Positions 25,300 to 32,720 of a DNA stretch of 64,000 bases are shown piece by piece (positions within the stretch are counted from its first letter, which is position 1; each line of letters begins with the position of its first letter). The stretch is from Thermococcus siculi (GTDB taxonomy: Archaea; Methanobacteriota_B; Thermococci; Thermococcales; Thermococcaceae). Below the pieces are notes generated by a model. That model was not told where the DNA came from, made no database searches, and saw only the letters and a program-made list of their open reading frames with translations. A program made the translations under genes and the position numbers. The DNA lies in contig NZ_CP015103.1 of NCBI RefSeq assembly GCF_002214505.1, positions 744,001-808,000 on the forward strand, in the 5' to 3' direction.

Positions 25300-25740
25300 T
25301 CAGAGAAGGCGTTTGATCTTCCTGTGGTGCACGAGGCTTATGGCCAGGTACACGAGTGCCGCAAAGATCAGGGGCAGGCTCCCGAGGTACCACCCCGCTA
25401 TCAGGAATATCACCGAGGTGCCCATGTAGAAGGCGCTCCAGCTTATGTCGTGCTTGTTCACGACCTCCATATAGACGGTAACGTCATCGGGAATCCTCAG
25501 CAGAGTTATGACGCCGTGATCAAAGGTTATTACCCCCTCCCTCTCAAGCTTGGGAATGTGGGTCTGAACCAGGCTGACGTAGACGCTCTTCCTGTGCTTC
25601 CTGTCCGTGTCTCCTTCTCTCTCGGCTATGAACTCGACCATGTCCCTTAACTCTGCGTGTCCATCCTTTTGCTGGAGGAACTCTATCATTAACATTCTCC
25701 TGTCGTTTCCCAGGATCGCGGTCGTTGCACCCAATGCCAT
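25300..25740 (-). CDS. Membrane-anchored winged-helix protein (DUF7344-like)
   Basis: A 146-residue protein. The N-terminal 95 residues form a winged helix resembling DUF7344 (ILGNDRRMLMIEFLQQKDG, VYVSLVQTHIPKLEREGVI, DHGVITLL). Two hydrophobic helices near 100-136 then anchor it in the membrane. ATG 25740 overlaps the stop of the next upstream HTH gene. It probably regulates the adjacent SipW/TasA-like cluster, perhaps sensing at the membrane; this is inferred from position. Confidence 0.65.
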   Translation of the reverse strand: MALGATTAILGNDRRMLMIEFLQQKDGHAELRDMVEFIAEREGDTDRKHRKSVYVSLVQTHIPKLEREGVITFDHGVITLLRIPDDVTVYMEVVNKHDISWSAFYMGTSVIFLIAGWYLGSLPLIFAALVYLAISLVHHRKIKRLL

Positions 25741-25955
25741 CACCGCAGGCGGTAATGCTTCCGCTTATTCCCGTTGGTGTAGAAGGCTTCCACCTTCTTC
25801 TGCTGTATCATCTTCCTCAGCGTCCTCTCCACTTTCTGCCTCGTGCAGTCGAGTCCCCTCTCGTTCAGGAACCTCGTGAGGAACGCCACGCTCAATGAAC
25901 CGTGAACCCTCAACAGATTCGTTATTTCACCCTCGAGATTTATGGTAGCGCTCAT
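25740..25955 (-). CDS. Small winged-helix DNA-binding protein
   Basis: A 71-residue basic wHTH: EGEITNLLRVHGSLSVAFLTRFL, then a recognition region (CTRQKVERTLRKMIQQKKV) and a beta wing (EAFYTNGNKRKHYRL). GGAGGTGCGGGT precedes ATG 25955. It overlaps the membrane wHTH gene, so the two are co-expressed. It is a likely local regulator of the fibre cluster downstream. Confidence 0.7.
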   Translation of the reverse strand: MSATINLEGEITNLLRVHGSLSVAFLTRFLNERGLDCTRQKVERTLRKMIQQKKVEAFYTNGNKRKHYRLR

Positions 25956-26016
25956 ACCCGCACCTCCCGTGTTAGGCAATCGCTGTGTAACATCACTATG
26001 AAGGTCGGCCGCATAC

Positions 26017-26025
26017 TATTTAAGG
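26017..26025 (-). promoter_or_regulatory. TATA box of the two-regulator operon
   Basis: The minus strand CTTAAATAG is preceded by AACC. It would start transcription near 25993, about 38 nt ahead of ATG 25955. Confidence 0.5.
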
Positions 26026-26026
26026 G

Positions 26027-26360
26027 TTCCTAAAAAGTCCGATTTTTGAATTTTTGGCAATTATCTTGCCTATTCTGCTGAAAAAAGCTTTATTGGTGGA
26101 TAAAACCATCTTAGAGGCCCGTTTATTCGATTTTTAGTTGCATTTTCCCCAACGTTTGTTGTATAATATCCAAGGTATTGGAACTTTTGCGAGCAGAATG
26201 TATCGGACTTCACTAAGGGGAGTTTGACCATGAAACTTCCTTTTTTAAAACGGGTTTGTGGCAAGAAGGCAAGGTACGACTTGAGGTGTAACATGAGGTT
26301 CGAGAATAGAACCTTAAAGGGAATTAAGGGTGGGGTTCGAAGGTCTGGAGCCCAGGTGAA
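26027..26360. other. AT-rich intergenic region, no gene recognised
   Basis: About 330 bases between the regulator promoter and tRNA-Gln. The only frames crossing it run into the tRNA on the opposite strand and lack ribosome binding sites. It holds AACTTTTGCGAGCA near 26186, related to hairpins elsewhere near tRNAs, and T-rich tracts. No RNA gene could be assigned. Confidence 0.4.
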
Positions 26361-26436
26361 TGGTAGCCCCGCGGGGATTCGAACCCCGGTCGCGGGATCC
26401 AGAGTCCCGCATGCTTGGCCGCTACACCACGGGGCT
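26361..26436 (-). tRNA. tRNA-Gln (CTG)
   Basis: The minus strand starts AGCCCCG and closes with CGGGGCT, discriminator A and an encoded CCA (26361-26363). The anticodon loop CTCTGGA gives anticodon CTG. TTCGAATC lies in the T arm. A TATA box (ATTTATAAAT, 26463-26472) lies about 27 nt upstream. Confidence 0.95.
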
Positions 26437-26462
26437 GTGCCCGTTGATAGCTGTCCGGAAGG

Positions 26463-26472
26463 ATTTATAAAT
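26463..26472 (-). promoter_or_regulatory. TATA box of tRNA-Gln
   Basis: The minus strand ATTTATAAAT lies 27-36 nt before the tRNA 5' end. Confidence 0.6.
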
Positions 26473-26552
26473 TTTATCCTCCTCAACAGGGCAACGCTTA
26501 TATCCTGGCGGGCCGTCCCATACAGGATGGTGGATGTAGATTTCGCCCTTTT

Positions 26553-26797
26553 ATGGAGCGCTACGGCTACAGGCTGTTAATGCTCCTGACCGTGGCGGTA
26601 ATACTGGGGTAGCCCTGGCCCCGTTCGTGATGGCCTTCTGGGCATTCAGCAGCGATGGCGTGGCCGTAGCCGTCACCGTGACGATTCTCCTCGGAATAGG
26701 TGTGCTCCTCATGTCCGTTCCCAAGATCGACTATTTCGCCCACAAGTTGCACCATACCCACGTCCTTGAGGACTGGAGCCGCGATGAGGAGGATTAA
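26553..26797 (+). pseudogene. Frameshifted small two-helix membrane protein
   Basis: ATG 26553 opens MERYGYRLLMLLTVAVILG, then stops at TAG 26609-26611. The next frame continues without a break as ALAPFVMAFWAFSSDG, a second hydrophobic helix (VAVTVTILLGIGVLLM) and the soluble tail KIDYFAHKLHHTHVLEDW to TAA at 26797. One extra G in the GGGG run at 26606-26609 would restore an 81-residue protein. It is either a recent disabling deletion or a homopolymer sequencing error. A TATA-like GCTTATATCC sits near 26491-26500. Family unknown. Confidence 0.6.
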
Positions 26798-26814
26798 TGG
26801 CCTTCTGTACCTGG

Positions 26815-26841
26815 AACTTTTGGGAAACTTCATCAAAAGTT
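26815..26841. repeat. AACTTTTG/CAAAAGTT hairpin
   Basis: Perfect 8-bp arms separated by 11 nt, just after the frameshifted gene. It shares the core motif with the hairpin at 27084-27108. Confidence 0.4.
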
Positions 26842-27083
26842 TGTAGCTCCTCTTAGAAAAGGCTGTGTGAAAGGATTTTAAATTGCAAGCGCTCGTTTCC
26901 AGGAGAGAACACTTTGGATTAACTCTTGACGGGGTTTACTCTTCTTTTGACGTCCTTCGGGCGTCGATTTAGGGTTAAACCAGCACTAATGGGACATTTC
27001 TGAAGGTTCTCAAGTCCAAAATAACCATTCAAAGGGAAAATCATGCGGGAGTTAGCTTTTTAGAAAGGGCTGCAAGCTTTGAT
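26842..27083. other. Intergenic region between frameshifted gene and tRNA-Pro
   Basis: About 240 bases without a supportable gene. It contains a short hairpin at 26949-26965 (GACG...CGTC around a TTCG loop). No promoter or RNA family was recognised. Confidence 0.35.
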
Positions 27084-27108
27084 GAAACTTTTGCTCGGCA
27101 AAAGTTTC
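27084..27108. repeat. Perfect 11-bp hairpin beside tRNA-Pro
   Basis: GAAACTTTTGC and GCAAAAGTTTC are separated by TCG. It starts two bases beyond the encoded CCA of tRNA-Pro. It could act as a transcript end for the tRNA or be one copy of a dispersed short repeat. Confidence 0.5.
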
Positions 27109-27110
27109 TG

Positions 27111-27188
27111 TGGTGGGGCCGCCGAGATTTGAACTCGGGTCCCCGGCTCCCGAAGCCGGAAGGATAGGCCAAGCTACCCCACGGCCCC
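27111..27188 (-). tRNA. tRNA-Pro (CGG)
   Basis: The minus strand begins GGGGCCG and pairs with CGGCCCC, then discriminator A and encoded CCA (27111-27113). The anticodon stem CCGGC/GCCGG encloses loop TTCGGGA, anticodon CGG. A TATA box (TAAACTTTATAA, 27217-27228) is upstream. Confidence 0.95.
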
Positions 27189-27216
27189 ACTGCCCGGTGT
27201 TAAGGGCATTCGCAGG

Positions 27217-27228
27217 ACTTATAAAGTT
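27217..27228 (-). promoter_or_regulatory. TATA box of tRNA-Pro
   Basis: The minus strand reads TAAACTTTATAA, about 30 nt upstream of the tRNA. The near-symmetric TTATAAAG could also serve the divergent glycosyltransferase gene. Confidence 0.5.
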
Positions 27229-27263
27229 TACGGATTTACTGAAGTGCACCGGAGGGAAGGGCA

Positions 27264-28322
27264 GTGAAGGTCTCTGTAATCGTGCCAACCTACAACGAGA
27301 GGGACAACCTGGAGGAGCTGTTCGCGAGAATAAGTAATGCACTGAAGGAGTACGACTACGAGATCATCGTCGTCGACGACGATTCCCCTGACGGAACCTG
27401 GGAGTTCGCCCAGCAGCTTTCCGACAGGTATCCCGTGAAGGTCATCCGCAGAACCGAGGAAAAGGGTCTCTCCTCCGCTGTAATCAGGGGTTTTAAGGAG
27501 GCAACTGGGGACGTCTTCGTGGTTATGGACGCCGATTTACAGCACCCGCCGGAAGTGATACCCGACCTGCTGCGGGCCATAGAGAGCGGCGCTGACATTG
27601 CCATAGCGAGCCGCTACGTGCCCGGCGGAGGTGTTAAAAACTGGTACTGGTACAGGAAGCTCATATCGAAGGGGGCGATAATGATAGGTCGCCTCGCCCT
27701 CCCAAAGATAAGGGACATCAAGGATCCTGTGAGCGGCTTCTTCGCCCTCAGGAGGGAGGTCGTGGAGGGAGTCGAGCTAAATCCAATCGGCTTCAAGATA
27801 CTCATGGAGGTACTCATTAAGGGTCGCTACAATCGGGTCGTCGAGGTGCCCTTCACCTTTGGCCTCAGGAAGGCCGGCGAGAGCAAGCTGAGCGGCAAAA
27901 CGATGGTCAAGTACATCAAGCACGTTTACCGCCTCATGCGCTGGGAGGGAGAATTGGACCGGCTGATAAAATTCACACTGGTGGGTCTTTCGGGCGTTCT
28001 CGTCAACGAGGGCTTTCTCTGGGCCTTCGTGAACTTCCTGGGCTGGGACAAGATATTCGCCAACATCCCAGCCACGGAGCTGGCTATACTCAACAACTTC
28101 ACCTGGAACGACCTCTGGACCTTCAGGGATCTGAAGAAGAACCCCCTCTGGAGGCGCCTGCTGACGTTCCACATAGCGGCCCTAACCGGAGCGCTCGTCC
28201 AGTGGGTCATCTACGCCGGCTTGGTGTACCTCGGCCTCCACTACCTGGTCTCAAACCTGATTGGAATAGTGGTTTCCTTCATCGTCCGCTTCCTCGTGAA
28301 CAGACACGTTACCTGGGGTTAA
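27264..28322 (+). CDS. Dolichol-phosphate mannose synthase with GtrA-like membrane domain
   Basis: Transfers mannose from GDP-mannose to dolichol phosphate, the lipid donor for archaeal N-glycosylation. The N-terminal GT2 domain (about residues 1-230) has VIVPTYNERDNL, DDDSPDGT and the metal-binding DADLQHPPE. The C-terminal 120 residues contain four hydrophobic helices of the GtrA type (KFTLVGLSGVLVNEGFLWAF). At 352 residues it matches the structurally known Pyrococcus enzyme. GTG start at 27264 after GGAGGGAAGG. It could serve the many NxS/T-rich surface proteins in this window. Confidence 0.9.
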   Translation: MKVSVIVPTYNERDNLEELFARISNALKEYDYEIIVVDDDSPDGTWEFAQQLSDRYPVKVIRRTEEKGLSSAVIRGFKEATGDVFVVMDADLQHPPEVIPDLLRAIESGADIAIASRYVPGGGVKNWYWYRKLISKGAIMIGRLALPKIRDIKDPVSGFFALRREVVEGVELNPIGFKILMEVLIKGRYNRVVEVPFTFGLRKAGESKLSGKTMVKYIKHVYRLMRWEGELDRLIKFTLVGLSGVLVNEGFLWAFVNFLGWDKIFANIPATELAILNNFTWNDLWTFRDLKKNPLWRRLLTFHIAALTGALVQWVIYAGLVYLGLHYLVSNLIGIVVSFIVRFLVNRHVTWG

Positions 28323-28350
28323 TGCTTTCCCTTTTCTTCCGTGCGGTTAG

Positions 28351-28359
28351 CTTAAATAG
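28351..28359 (+). promoter_or_regulatory. TATA box of the M28-like peptidase
   Basis: CTTAAATAG lies 19-27 nt before ATG 28378, fitting leaderless transcription. Confidence 0.5.
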
Positions 28360-28377
28360 CCGTTGTCGCCATACATA

Positions 28378-30078
28378 ATGGGGATGCCCATGAGGCGCTT
28401 CTTGAAGGAAACCGAGGTGTTTGACCCGGATCGGGTTCTGCATTACATAGCTGAGATAAGCCAGTTTCACAGGATACAGGGGTCGAAGGAGCTTCCGGAG
28501 GCGGTTAGGTTCATAATGGAGGAACTTCGCATCTGGGGCCTTAATCCGGTTCTGCACGAGGAGATCTACGACGGGGAAGCGAGCTATCTGACTTTTAGGA
28601 CTCCCATAGCCTGGGACCCGGTAAGGGGGAGGGTTGAGGTCCTTGGAAGAACCCTCACGACCGGCCAAACTCCCCTGGTTGTTATGGCCCACTCCCCGAG
28701 CGGGAGGGCTGAGGGTGAGGTGGTTCACGTTTTCAGAGAGGATGACTGGGAGAACGTTGAGGGGAAGATAGTCCTCGCCGGCAGGGACTGGCGCGATGCC
28801 TACAGGAGGGTCAACGAAGCCGGGGCGAGGGCGTTCATCGCTTACAGGGAGGGAACCGGTAATGCCGTGCCCTACATCGGCCTCTTCCTCACTCGGGACG
28901 ATCTCGAATGGGCTAAAATCCCTGCAGTAGCGGTTCCGGAGAGCCTAGCGAAGGATATAATCGGAAAGCTGAACTCCGGAGAGAAGGTCGAGGCGAAGAT
29001 CGAGGTGGAGACCCAGATAAACGAGCTCCAGGTTCTCCCGATCCTCTACGCGGAAATCGGAAGGCCGCCGTTCATACTCTTCACCGCCCACATCTGCCAC
29101 CCCAAGCCAGGAGCCAACGACAACGCGAGCGGGAGCGCGATGCTCATGGAGCTGGCCAGAGTGCTGAGCAAACTGTACGACGACTCCTTCCGCTTCGGTT
29201 TCGCCTTCCTCTGGATTCCAGAATATTATGGCACGGCGGCTTTCATTGAGAGATACGCGGATCTTGGGAAGTACTACACGGTCATCAACCTCGACATGGT
29301 GGCCGGAAGCCCCGACCGCTCCGGTTCGACGGTGATGCTGGTCAGGACGCCCCTCTCGCGCTTCTCGGTCGTTTCAGGCGTTCTGGAGTACTTCCTTGAG
29401 CTGGCCAACGAGTCTGGAAGGAGCTTCTCCGGAAGTCCGCTCCCGAAGCTGAGGCTCAAGAGCTTCCCCTACAAGATGGGCAGCGACCACGACATCTTCA
29501 ACTTCTTCGGAATCCCCTCGGTGATGCCGATAACGTGGCCGGACAGGTTCTACCACTCAAGCGAGGACACCGTTGATAAGGTGAGCAGGGAAACAATCGA
29601 GATCATTGGAAGGGCCGTCCTCGCAACGGCCCTGGCCCTCGCAAAGGGCGAAAGGGCTGAACTCCAGCGCTTCGCGAGGGGCTATACCATGAAGTACCTC
29701 GGGGAACTCTCACGCGAGAGAGATGCCGAGGAAGCCGAGAGGCTGGTGATGATCGGCCTATCGAGGGATTCGGAGTTCCTGGGGATAGAGAGCGGCCACC
29801 GCTTTGAGGCCGAACCCTGGCTGGTCTGGGAGCGCAGGGGGGTCATCTCGGAGCGCTTCATAAGGGAGCGCGATGGAAAGCTTGCCGGCGAGTTCAAGGA
29901 ACTCACGAGGGACAGAAAAGTTCTCGCCCAGCTTCACGAACTCCTGATGCTCGGGGAGCTGCTCCCGAAGGAGCGGGCCTTCGAGGCACTGAGGGAGGAG
30001 TATGGGGAGATTGATGAAGAAAAGCTGGAGAAACTGGTCTCCCTCCTTGAGAAAGGTGGGGTGGTGAGAATCATTTAA
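28378..30078 (+). CDS. M28-family zinc aminopeptidase-like protein with PA insert
   Basis: A 566-residue predicted metallopeptidase (DUF4910/DUF2172-like relatives). N-terminal M28-type scaffold, then a PA-like insert (about 75-200: VFREDDWENVEGKIVLAGRDW), then the catalytic half with zinc-binding motifs TAHICHP...ANDNASG, WIPEYYG, NLDMVAG and SDHDIF...YHSSEDT. The last 100 residues are a helical wHTH-like extension. No signal peptide, so it is probably cytoplasmic. ATG 28378 was chosen from the TATA distance; ATGs at 28384 and 28390 are in frame. The preferred peptide substrate is unknown. Confidence 0.75.
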   Translation: MGMPMRRFLKETEVFDPDRVLHYIAEISQFHRIQGSKELPEAVRFIMEELRIWGLNPVLHEEIYDGEASYLTFRTPIAWDPVRGRVEVLGRTLTTGQTPLVVMAHSPSGRAEGEVVHVFREDDWENVEGKIVLAGRDWRDAYRRVNEAGARAFIAYREGTGNAVPYIGLFLTRDDLEWAKIPAVAVPESLAKDIIGKLNSGEKVEAKIEVETQINELQVLPILYAEIGRPPFILFTAHICHPKPGANDNASGSAMLMELARVLSKLYDDSFRFGFAFLWIPEYYGTAAFIERYADLGKYYTVINLDMVAGSPDRSGSTVMLVRTPLSRFSVVSGVLEYFLELANESGRSFSGSPLPKLRLKSFPYKMGSDHDIFNFFGIPSVMPITWPDRFYHSSEDTVDKVSRETIEIIGRAVLATALALAKGERAELQRFARGYTMKYLGELSRERDAEEAERLVMIGLSRDSEFLGIESGHRFEAEPWLVWERRGVISERFIRERDGKLAGEFKELTRDRKVLAQLHELLMLGELLPKERAFEALREEYGEIDEEKLEKLVSLLEKGGVVRII

Positions 30079-30416
30079 TTCTTGCTGGAGTTTGACTTCT
30101 TCAGCTCCTGCTCCAGCTCGTTTATCCTCTTTACTATGTTCTGCTTGATGTTCTCGAGAACCTCCCCCGGAGAAACGGCGCTGTAGGTGTATCCCAGCCA
30201 GCCCTGCTCGATAAGCGTTCTCCTGAGTATGCCCTTGCGGTAGAGGCTAAGGACGTGCTCCCTTACGGAGCGCTCGCTTATACCGAGTTCTTTCTGTATC
30301 TCGGTGATCCTCATCGGTGTTTTCTTCTCCAGCAGGAGGCGGTAAATCCTCAGCTCGGTCTTCTTCACTCCCAGGGAGCGAAGCAGGGCCTCAAGTCTCT
30401 CGTAGACGTCGCTCAT
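30075..30416 (-). CDS. TrmB-like transcription regulator
   Basis: A 113-residue wHTH protein: LRSLGVKKTELRIYRLLLEKK is a TrmB-type opening, ITEIQKELGISERSVREHVLSL is the helix-turn-helix, and the C-terminal IKQNIVKRINELEQELKK is a dimerising coiled coil. It has no sugar-binding domain, so it is a short TrmB-like form. ATG 30416 follows GGTGAGAGTG. A perfect palindrome (30446-30469) sits between its TATA element and its start codon, so autoregulation is likely. It converges on the peptidase gene with a four-base overlap. Confidence 0.75.
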   Translation of the reverse strand: MSDVYERLEALLRSLGVKKTELRIYRLLLEKKTPMRITEIQKELGISERSVREHVLSLYRKGILRRTLIEQGWLGYTYSAVSPGEVLENIKQNIVKRINELEQELKKSNSSKN

Positions 30417-30445
30417 CACTCTCACCCGATACTTATGGATTCCCA

Positions 30446-30469
30446 CCTATGAAGTATTATTTTCATAGG
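30446..30469. promoter_or_regulatory. Perfect 8-8-8 palindromic operator
   Basis: CCTATGAA (30446-30453), an eight-base AT-rich spacer, then TTCATAGG (30462-30469). It lies just downstream of TTATAAAC/GTTTATAA (30471-30480) read on the minus strand, over the predicted start site of the TrmB-like gene. This geometry suits a dimeric repressor. Confidence 0.65.
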
Positions 30470-30470
30470 G

Positions 30471-30480
30471 GGTTATAAAC
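30471..30480 (-). promoter_or_regulatory. TATA box of the TrmB-like regulator
   Basis: The minus strand reads GTTTATAACC, immediately upstream of the palindrome at 30446-30469. Confidence 0.5.
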
Positions 30481-30514
30481 TTTGCCCAGGGGTTGAAGAT
30501 ATGGTGAGTCTCCG

Positions 30515-31165
30515 TCACCTAAGCGAAACCTCGCCGAGGTAGAGGCCTTCGGGTAGAAATAGCTCCAGTGAAGGGTTTTCTTTCAAAAACGGCACCATCT
30601 TTATTCCTTCTCTCACGTCGAAGCCCTCGATGTATGGGTTCACCGTGGGCAGTATGAGGAATCTACCAGAGCGTGCGAAGACCTTCGTCTTCCTCGAAAT
30701 GCCCCCGCTCCTGAAGGTGTACGCCGGATGGATATGGCCAAGATACGCCTCCTCGAACTCGACCTCCGGCAGGTTTGTGTGTCCGTGGAGGAAGAGCCTT
30801 TCGTCGATTTGGAAGTGTTCCACGACCTCCACGTGCGAGAACTTTCCGGCGACTTCCTCTATTCTGCCGTCGTGGTTGCCCTTGGTTATTATCACAGGTA
30901 TTCCGCGCAGGTCCGAGAAGAAGCCCATCAGGAGGCGCTTTACTGTGAAGCTCAAGCCTATCGGCTCCTTGACGTCCCCGAGGATAATCAGCAGGTCCGG
31001 GTCTTTCTCCAGTATGAAATCAGCCAGCCTTTCCTCGAAGTGAGTCCTTATCCTCAGCCCCCTCGAAAGCTCGAAGCCGATGTGGGGGTCAGCTATGAGA
31101 AGCGTTTTCCCCTTTGAAGTCTCGATCTCCAGGGAGAGCCTCTCGAAGTCCTCAAAAGAGTCCAT
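30515..31165 (-). CDS. Metallophosphoesterase (calcineurin-like, MJ0037-like)
   Basis: A 216-residue phosphoesterase with all the metal-binding blocks: IADPHIG, ILGDVKE, KGNHDG, LHGHTN and LGHIHP. The compact archaeal family often occurs near DEAD/DEAH helicase genes, but none is present here. The substrate is unknown (nucleotides or nucleic acid phosphodiesters). It appears monocistronic, followed by an intergenic spacer on one side and the L41e gene upstream. Confidence 0.85.
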   Translation of the reverse strand: MDSFEDFERLSLEIETSKGKTLLIADPHIGFELSRGLRIRTHFEERLADFILEKDPDLLIILGDVKEPIGLSFTVKRLLMGFFSDLRGIPVIITKGNHDGRIEEVAGKFSHVEVVEHFQIDERLFLHGHTNLPEVEFEEAYLGHIHPAYTFRSGGISRKTKVFARSGRFLILPTVNPYIEGFDVREGIKMVPFLKENPSLELFLPEGLYLGEVSLR

Positions 31166-31190
31166 AGAACCACCGGAAAGGGAAACGATA

Positions 31191-31197
31191 GAAAAAG
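31191..31197 (-). terminator. T-tract after the L41e gene
   Basis: The minus strand CCTTTTTC lies about nine nt beyond the L41e stop. Confidence 0.35.
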
Positions 31198-31205
31198 GAA
31201 GGGCG

Positions 31206-31319
31206 TCAGATCAGACCGCGCTCCTTCCTGCGCTGCCTCTTCAAGCGCCTGATCCTCTTCTTGATCCACTTCCACCTCATCCTTCCCTTCTTCTTCCACT
31301 TCCTCGGGCGCCTCTTCAT
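31206..31319 (-). CDS. rpl41e: 50S ribosomal protein L41e
   Basis: A 37-residue, extremely basic peptide: [20 protein letters not shown] opens a single Arg/Lys/Trp-rich helix, exactly the L41e type. ATG 31319 is preceded by GGGGTGATGATC; the in-frame upstream extension to 31400 includes its leader. A TATA element (minus strand GCTTAAAAAGG, about 31366-31376) lies upstream. Confidence 0.9.
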
Positions 31320-31365
31320 GATCATCACCCCTGAGTTTCTCTCCAGCCTAGGCTCTGGAGGTTCC

Positions 31366-31376
31366 TTTTTAAGCTT
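31366..31376 (-). promoter_or_regulatory. TATA box of L41e
   Basis: The minus strand GCTTAAAAAGG lies about 50 nt before ATG 31319. The leader holds a CTCCAG...CTGGAG inverted repeat. Confidence 0.45.
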
Positions 31377-31379
31377 TTC

Positions 31380-31684
31380 CGTGGGGGAGGGTTTCTCCAT
31401 TCCCGACGGCAGAAATGCCCTTATAACGTCCGTAGGGGGCGAAAGAAACGCTTGAGCTTCGGGTTTGTGTTTTTGATTTTTCCGGGTTTTTGATAGCTTC
31501 TATGTGGTTATTGTTTTGTTTAAGGGTCTGTACTATTCGTTGCGTTTTTTGCGGTATCGCAATTGGAATTTGCAGCTTGTATGATTCCAGAATCCTTAAA
31601 TGTACCGTGATTTTGTGTGAAATATACGGCGGTTCCCTCCCGCTAACCTTATTTGCGTTCGGTGCAACTTTAACCGGTGATGGT
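31380..31684. other. T-rich intergenic region before nitrilase
   Basis: About 300 bases between the L41e promoter and the nitrilase start. It contains long T-rich tracts and a short inverted repeat TTGCG/CGCAA (31549-31562). An in-frame extension of the nitrilase reads through part of it but has no ribosome binding site. No RNA gene recognised. Confidence 0.35.
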
Positions 31685-32479
31685 ATGAAGGTCGCGTACG
31701 TCCAGATGGAGCCGGTCTTTCTGGAACCCGAGGTCAACTACTCAAAGGCCGAGGATCTGATAAGGATAGCCGCTGACAGGGGAGCGAAGCTGGTCGTCCT
31801 TCCAGAGTTATTCGACACCGGCTATAACTTCCGCAGCAGGGATGAGGTTGAGAGCGTCGCCGGTCAGATTCCAGACGGCCCAACCACGCAGTTCCTGATG
31901 GAACTCTCGAGGGAGCTGGGGGTGTTCATAGTTGCCGGAACGGCCGAGAAGGGCGAGGATGGAAAGCTCTACAACTCTGCGGTGATAACCGGGCCAATAG
32001 GGAGCGGCTACATCGGAAAGTACCGCAAGGTGCACCTCTTCTACCGTGAGAAGCTCTTCTTCGAACCCGGAAACCTCGGCTTCCGAGTCTTCAACATCGG
32101 TATGGCCAAGATCGGTGTCATGATATGCTTCGACTGGTTCTTCCCTGAATCGGCCAGAACGCTCGCCCTCAAGGGAGCCGATGTAATAGCCCACCCGAGC
32201 AACCTGGTGATGCCCTACGCGCCGAGGGCGATGCCGATAAGGGCCTTAGAAAACCGCGTTTACACGATAACGGCCAACAGGATTGGGGAGGAGTTCGGGC
32301 TGAGGTTCATAGGCAGGAGCACGATAGCCTCGCCGAAGGCGGAAGTTTTGGCCATGGGGAGCGAGGACGAGGAAGAAGTCGGCGTGGTTGAGATAGACCT
32401 CGAACTCGCGAGGGACAAGAGGCTCAACGAGGTGAACGATGTCTTCAAGGACAGACGCCCTGAGTACTACTCCCTGTGA
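31685..32479 (+). CDS. Nitrilase / carbon-nitrogen hydrolase
   Basis: A 264-residue member of the nitrilase superfamily, very similar in length and motifs to the characterised Pyrococcus abyssi nitrilase. The catalytic triad is E41 (VLPELFDTGYN), a lysine in KYRKVHLFY (near 115) and C148 in MICFDWFFPE. ATG 31685 follows GGTGATGGT. It hydrolyses aliphatic nitriles or amides; the physiological substrate is unknown. Confidence 0.9.
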   Translation: MKVAYVQMEPVFLEPEVNYSKAEDLIRIAADRGAKLVVLPELFDTGYNFRSRDEVESVAGQIPDGPTTQFLMELSRELGVFIVAGTAEKGEDGKLYNSAVITGPIGSGYIGKYRKVHLFYREKLFFEPGNLGFRVFNIGMAKIGVMICFDWFFPESARTLALKGADVIAHPSNLVMPYAPRAMPIRALENRVYTITANRIGEEFGLRFIGRSTIASPKAEVLAMGSEDEEEVGVVEIDLELARDKRLNEVNDVFKDRRPEYYSL

Positions 32480-32690
32480 GAACTCACGTCCAACCACCTC
32501 ATTTTCTTCTTGAATGATGCCCATCGGGGGCCCAGCGGCGATGGAGGATTTTCATGCCCGTGGAATTCTCCCCAATACCTCCCCGCGGGCCTTCGATGTT
32601 ATCCATAGGGTGTGCCTCCGGGTTGGAGATTTCTCATAGAACTGCCTGATTAATGCTCTGTTTATCGAGCGGCCCCGAATTTCGAAAGAG

Positions 32691-32700
32691 TTTTAAAAAC
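32691..32700 (+). promoter_or_regulatory. TATA box of the small exported protein
   Basis: TTTTAAAAAC lies 21-30 nt before ATG 32721, so the transcript is likely leaderless. The 210 bases before it (32480-32690) hold no recognisable gene. Confidence 0.5.
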
Positions 32701-32720
32701 TGAAGCCGTATAAACCTGTG

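Noticed and set aside
26224-26580. Plus-strand frame running through tRNA-Gln
   Set aside because: It reads across a complete tRNA on the other strand; the apparent protein motifs come from the tRNA sequence.
26567-26836. Minus-strand 89-codon frame over the frameshifted membrane gene
   Set aside because: The plus strand gives two sensible membrane helices once one base is restored; the minus frame has only charged, featureless sequence.
31490-31684. 65-codon N-terminal extension of the nitrilase
   Set aside because: The characterised family starts at MKVAYVQ, and only ATG 31685 has a GGTGAT-type site; the extension is Cys/Phe-rich and AT-rich.
32480-32690. Possible box C/D RNA (ATGATGC near 32515 and CTGA near 32651)
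   Set aside because: The boxes are about 140 nt apart with no paired C'/D' set, too long and incomplete for an archaeal C/D guide RNA.
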